Of a stretch of 7,007 bases of DNA, positions 6,377-7,007 are shown piece after piece. The stretch comes from Firmicutes bacterium CAG:449 (GTDB lineage Bacteria > Bacillota_I > Bacilli_A > RFN20 > CAG-449): assembly GCA_000432895.1 (NCBI GenBank), contig FR889438.1:24231-31237 (forward strand), written 5' to 3'. The stretch's first letter is position 1; every line of letters begins with the position of its first letter. A program made the translations under genes and the position numbers. The notes under the pieces were generated by a model. It was given only the letters and a program-made list of their open reading frames with translations, ran no database searches and was not told where the DNA came from.

Positions 6377-7003
6377 ATGAAAAAATTTTTCTTTGTTATA
6401 TTAACAGCAGTTATTTCAATCTTATTTTCTTTTATGACATATTATGAAATTAAAATTCAAAAACCATTTCCAAGTTCTTATGTTTTAAATGGTGGAAATG
6501 GTATTTATTTATTTGAATTAAATAAAATAAATATAGAATTACAAAAATATTGTGATAAAAAAATGCTTGTCAAAAATTTATCTATCACAGTAAAAGAAAA
6601 TGGTCAAATTAAAGAAGCACATGCTGATTATTTTACTTCAACAAATAACGAAATTGATTCAGATGTGTATTGTTTAAATATTAATAATTATATTCCAGAA
6701 GTTCGCATTTTAAAAAACCATAGTACCAATGATTATAATCTAATAAGATATTATTATTTAAACCAGTATGATTTAATGGAAAAAGGATTTGAATTATGTA
6801 AACAAGATGTAAATATTAGAAATATTTTTTTAAGTGGTAATGAACCAATATTAGAAAAATATAATTCATATTTGTATGAGAATGGTAATATTATTAATAT
6901 AACTAATTTGGAAAATGGAAATTATATAGGATTTGCTTATAGTGATTTAATAAATTTTGATATTATACAAATAATTTATTGTAGAGTTGATGATGTTATA
7001 TGA
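6377..7003 (+). CDS. Membrane-anchored or secreted protein, unknown function
   Basis: This 208-residue protein is not recognised. It starts with a basic-hydrophobic N-terminus, MKKFFFVILTAVISILFSFM (1-20), that acts as a signal peptide or a single membrane anchor. No lipobox cysteine and no clear signal-peptidase site are seen. The remaining 185 residues are polar, rich in Asn, Tyr and Ile, and would face outward. Cysteines fall at 59, 99, 141 and 202. Hydrophobic stretches beyond the N-terminus are too short for membrane spans. The start is supported by AAGGA at 6364-6368, 8 nt upstream of the ATG, and follows the previous stop by 1 nt. The gene ends in TGA. If TGA were tryptophan the frame would run out of the window, but no TGA occurs within any conserved gene here. 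Its job may be linked to the small membrane protein, by context only. Confidence 0.72.
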   Translation: MKKFFFVILTAVISILFSFMTYYEIKIQKPFPSSYVLNGGNGIYLFELNKINIELQKYCDKKMLVKNLSITVKENGQIKEAHADYFTSTNNEIDSDVYCLNINNYIPEVRILKNHSTNDYNLIRYYYLNQYDLMEKGFELCKQDVNIRNIFLSGNEPILEKYNSYLYENGNIINITNLENGNYIGFAYSDLINFDIIQIIYCRVDDVI

Positions 7004-7007
7004 AAAG
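7000..7007 (+). CDS. Possible start of a further operon gene (cut by window end)
   Basis: ATG at 7000-7002 overlaps the TGA of the preceding gene in the ATGA arrangement typical of translationally coupled genes, and is followed by AAA AG, a Lys-type second codon common at starts. Only eight bases are visible and no good ribosome binding site precedes it, so this is tentative. Confidence 0.3.

Noticed and set aside
6377..6470. Lipoprotein signal in the 208-residue protein
   Set aside because: No cysteine occurs near the end of the hydrophobic segment; the first is at residue 59.
1..7007. CRISPR arrays, insertion sequences, tRNA or rRNA genes, long direct repeats
   Set aside because: None is visible by eye. 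Coding density is nearly complete and the only sizeable gap is 59 bp.

Overview
The window holds most of an F1Fo ATP synthase operon, followed by a separately promoted cluster of small regulatory and membrane genes. All genes are on the + strand. The DNA is very AT-rich, with A/T-ended codons and short gaps. Every tryptophan in the conserved genes is encoded by TGG. TGA appears only as a stop (atpF and the last complete gene), so this looks like the standard bacterial code and not the TGA=Trp code of Mycoplasma and Spiroplasma. Together with the protein style, this suggests a low-GC Bacillota/Mycoplasmatota lineage that kept UGA as stop, for example Acholeplasma/Izemoplasma-like, RF39-like or Erysipelotrichales-like bacteria. 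That placement is inference.

Region 1 (1-5751) carries atpB (3' end only), atpE, atpF, atpH, atpA, atpG, atpD and atpC in the canonical order a-c-b-delta-alpha-gamma-beta-epsilon. Gaps run from an 8-nt overlap to 13 nt, so this is one transcriptional unit. Subunits a, c and b form the membrane ion channel, rotor ring and peripheral stalk. Delta joins the stalk to the alpha3beta3 head, and gamma and epsilon form the central stalk. All expected catalytic motifs are present in alpha and beta. The c subunit is the most informative: it has a glutamate in each membrane helix (E23 and E56, 33 residues apart) in a GxGEG / ETTGIY context. That is the two-carboxylate pattern known from sodium-driven rotors, so a Na+-coupled enzyme is the favoured prediction.

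Region 2 (5752-5810) is the only real intergenic space, 59 bp. It contains a perfect 26-bp palindrome ending in a T-run, probably the atp terminator. A strong extended -10 element (TGTTATAAT) follows immediately, so the hairpin overlaps the -35 position of the next promoter. The predicted leader is only about 12-14 nt with no clear ribosome binding site.

Region 3 (5811-7007) carries a DUF2089-type helix-turn-helix protein lacking the usual zinc ribbon, an 89-residue three-helix membrane protein, and a 208-residue membrane-anchored or secreted protein of unknown function. A possible further gene starts at the very end. Overlaps of 14 nt and a gap of 1 nt indicate one operon. A regulator with two envelope proteins suggests an envelope-related module, but no function can be assigned to the last two genes. 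This cluster is the least described part of the window.
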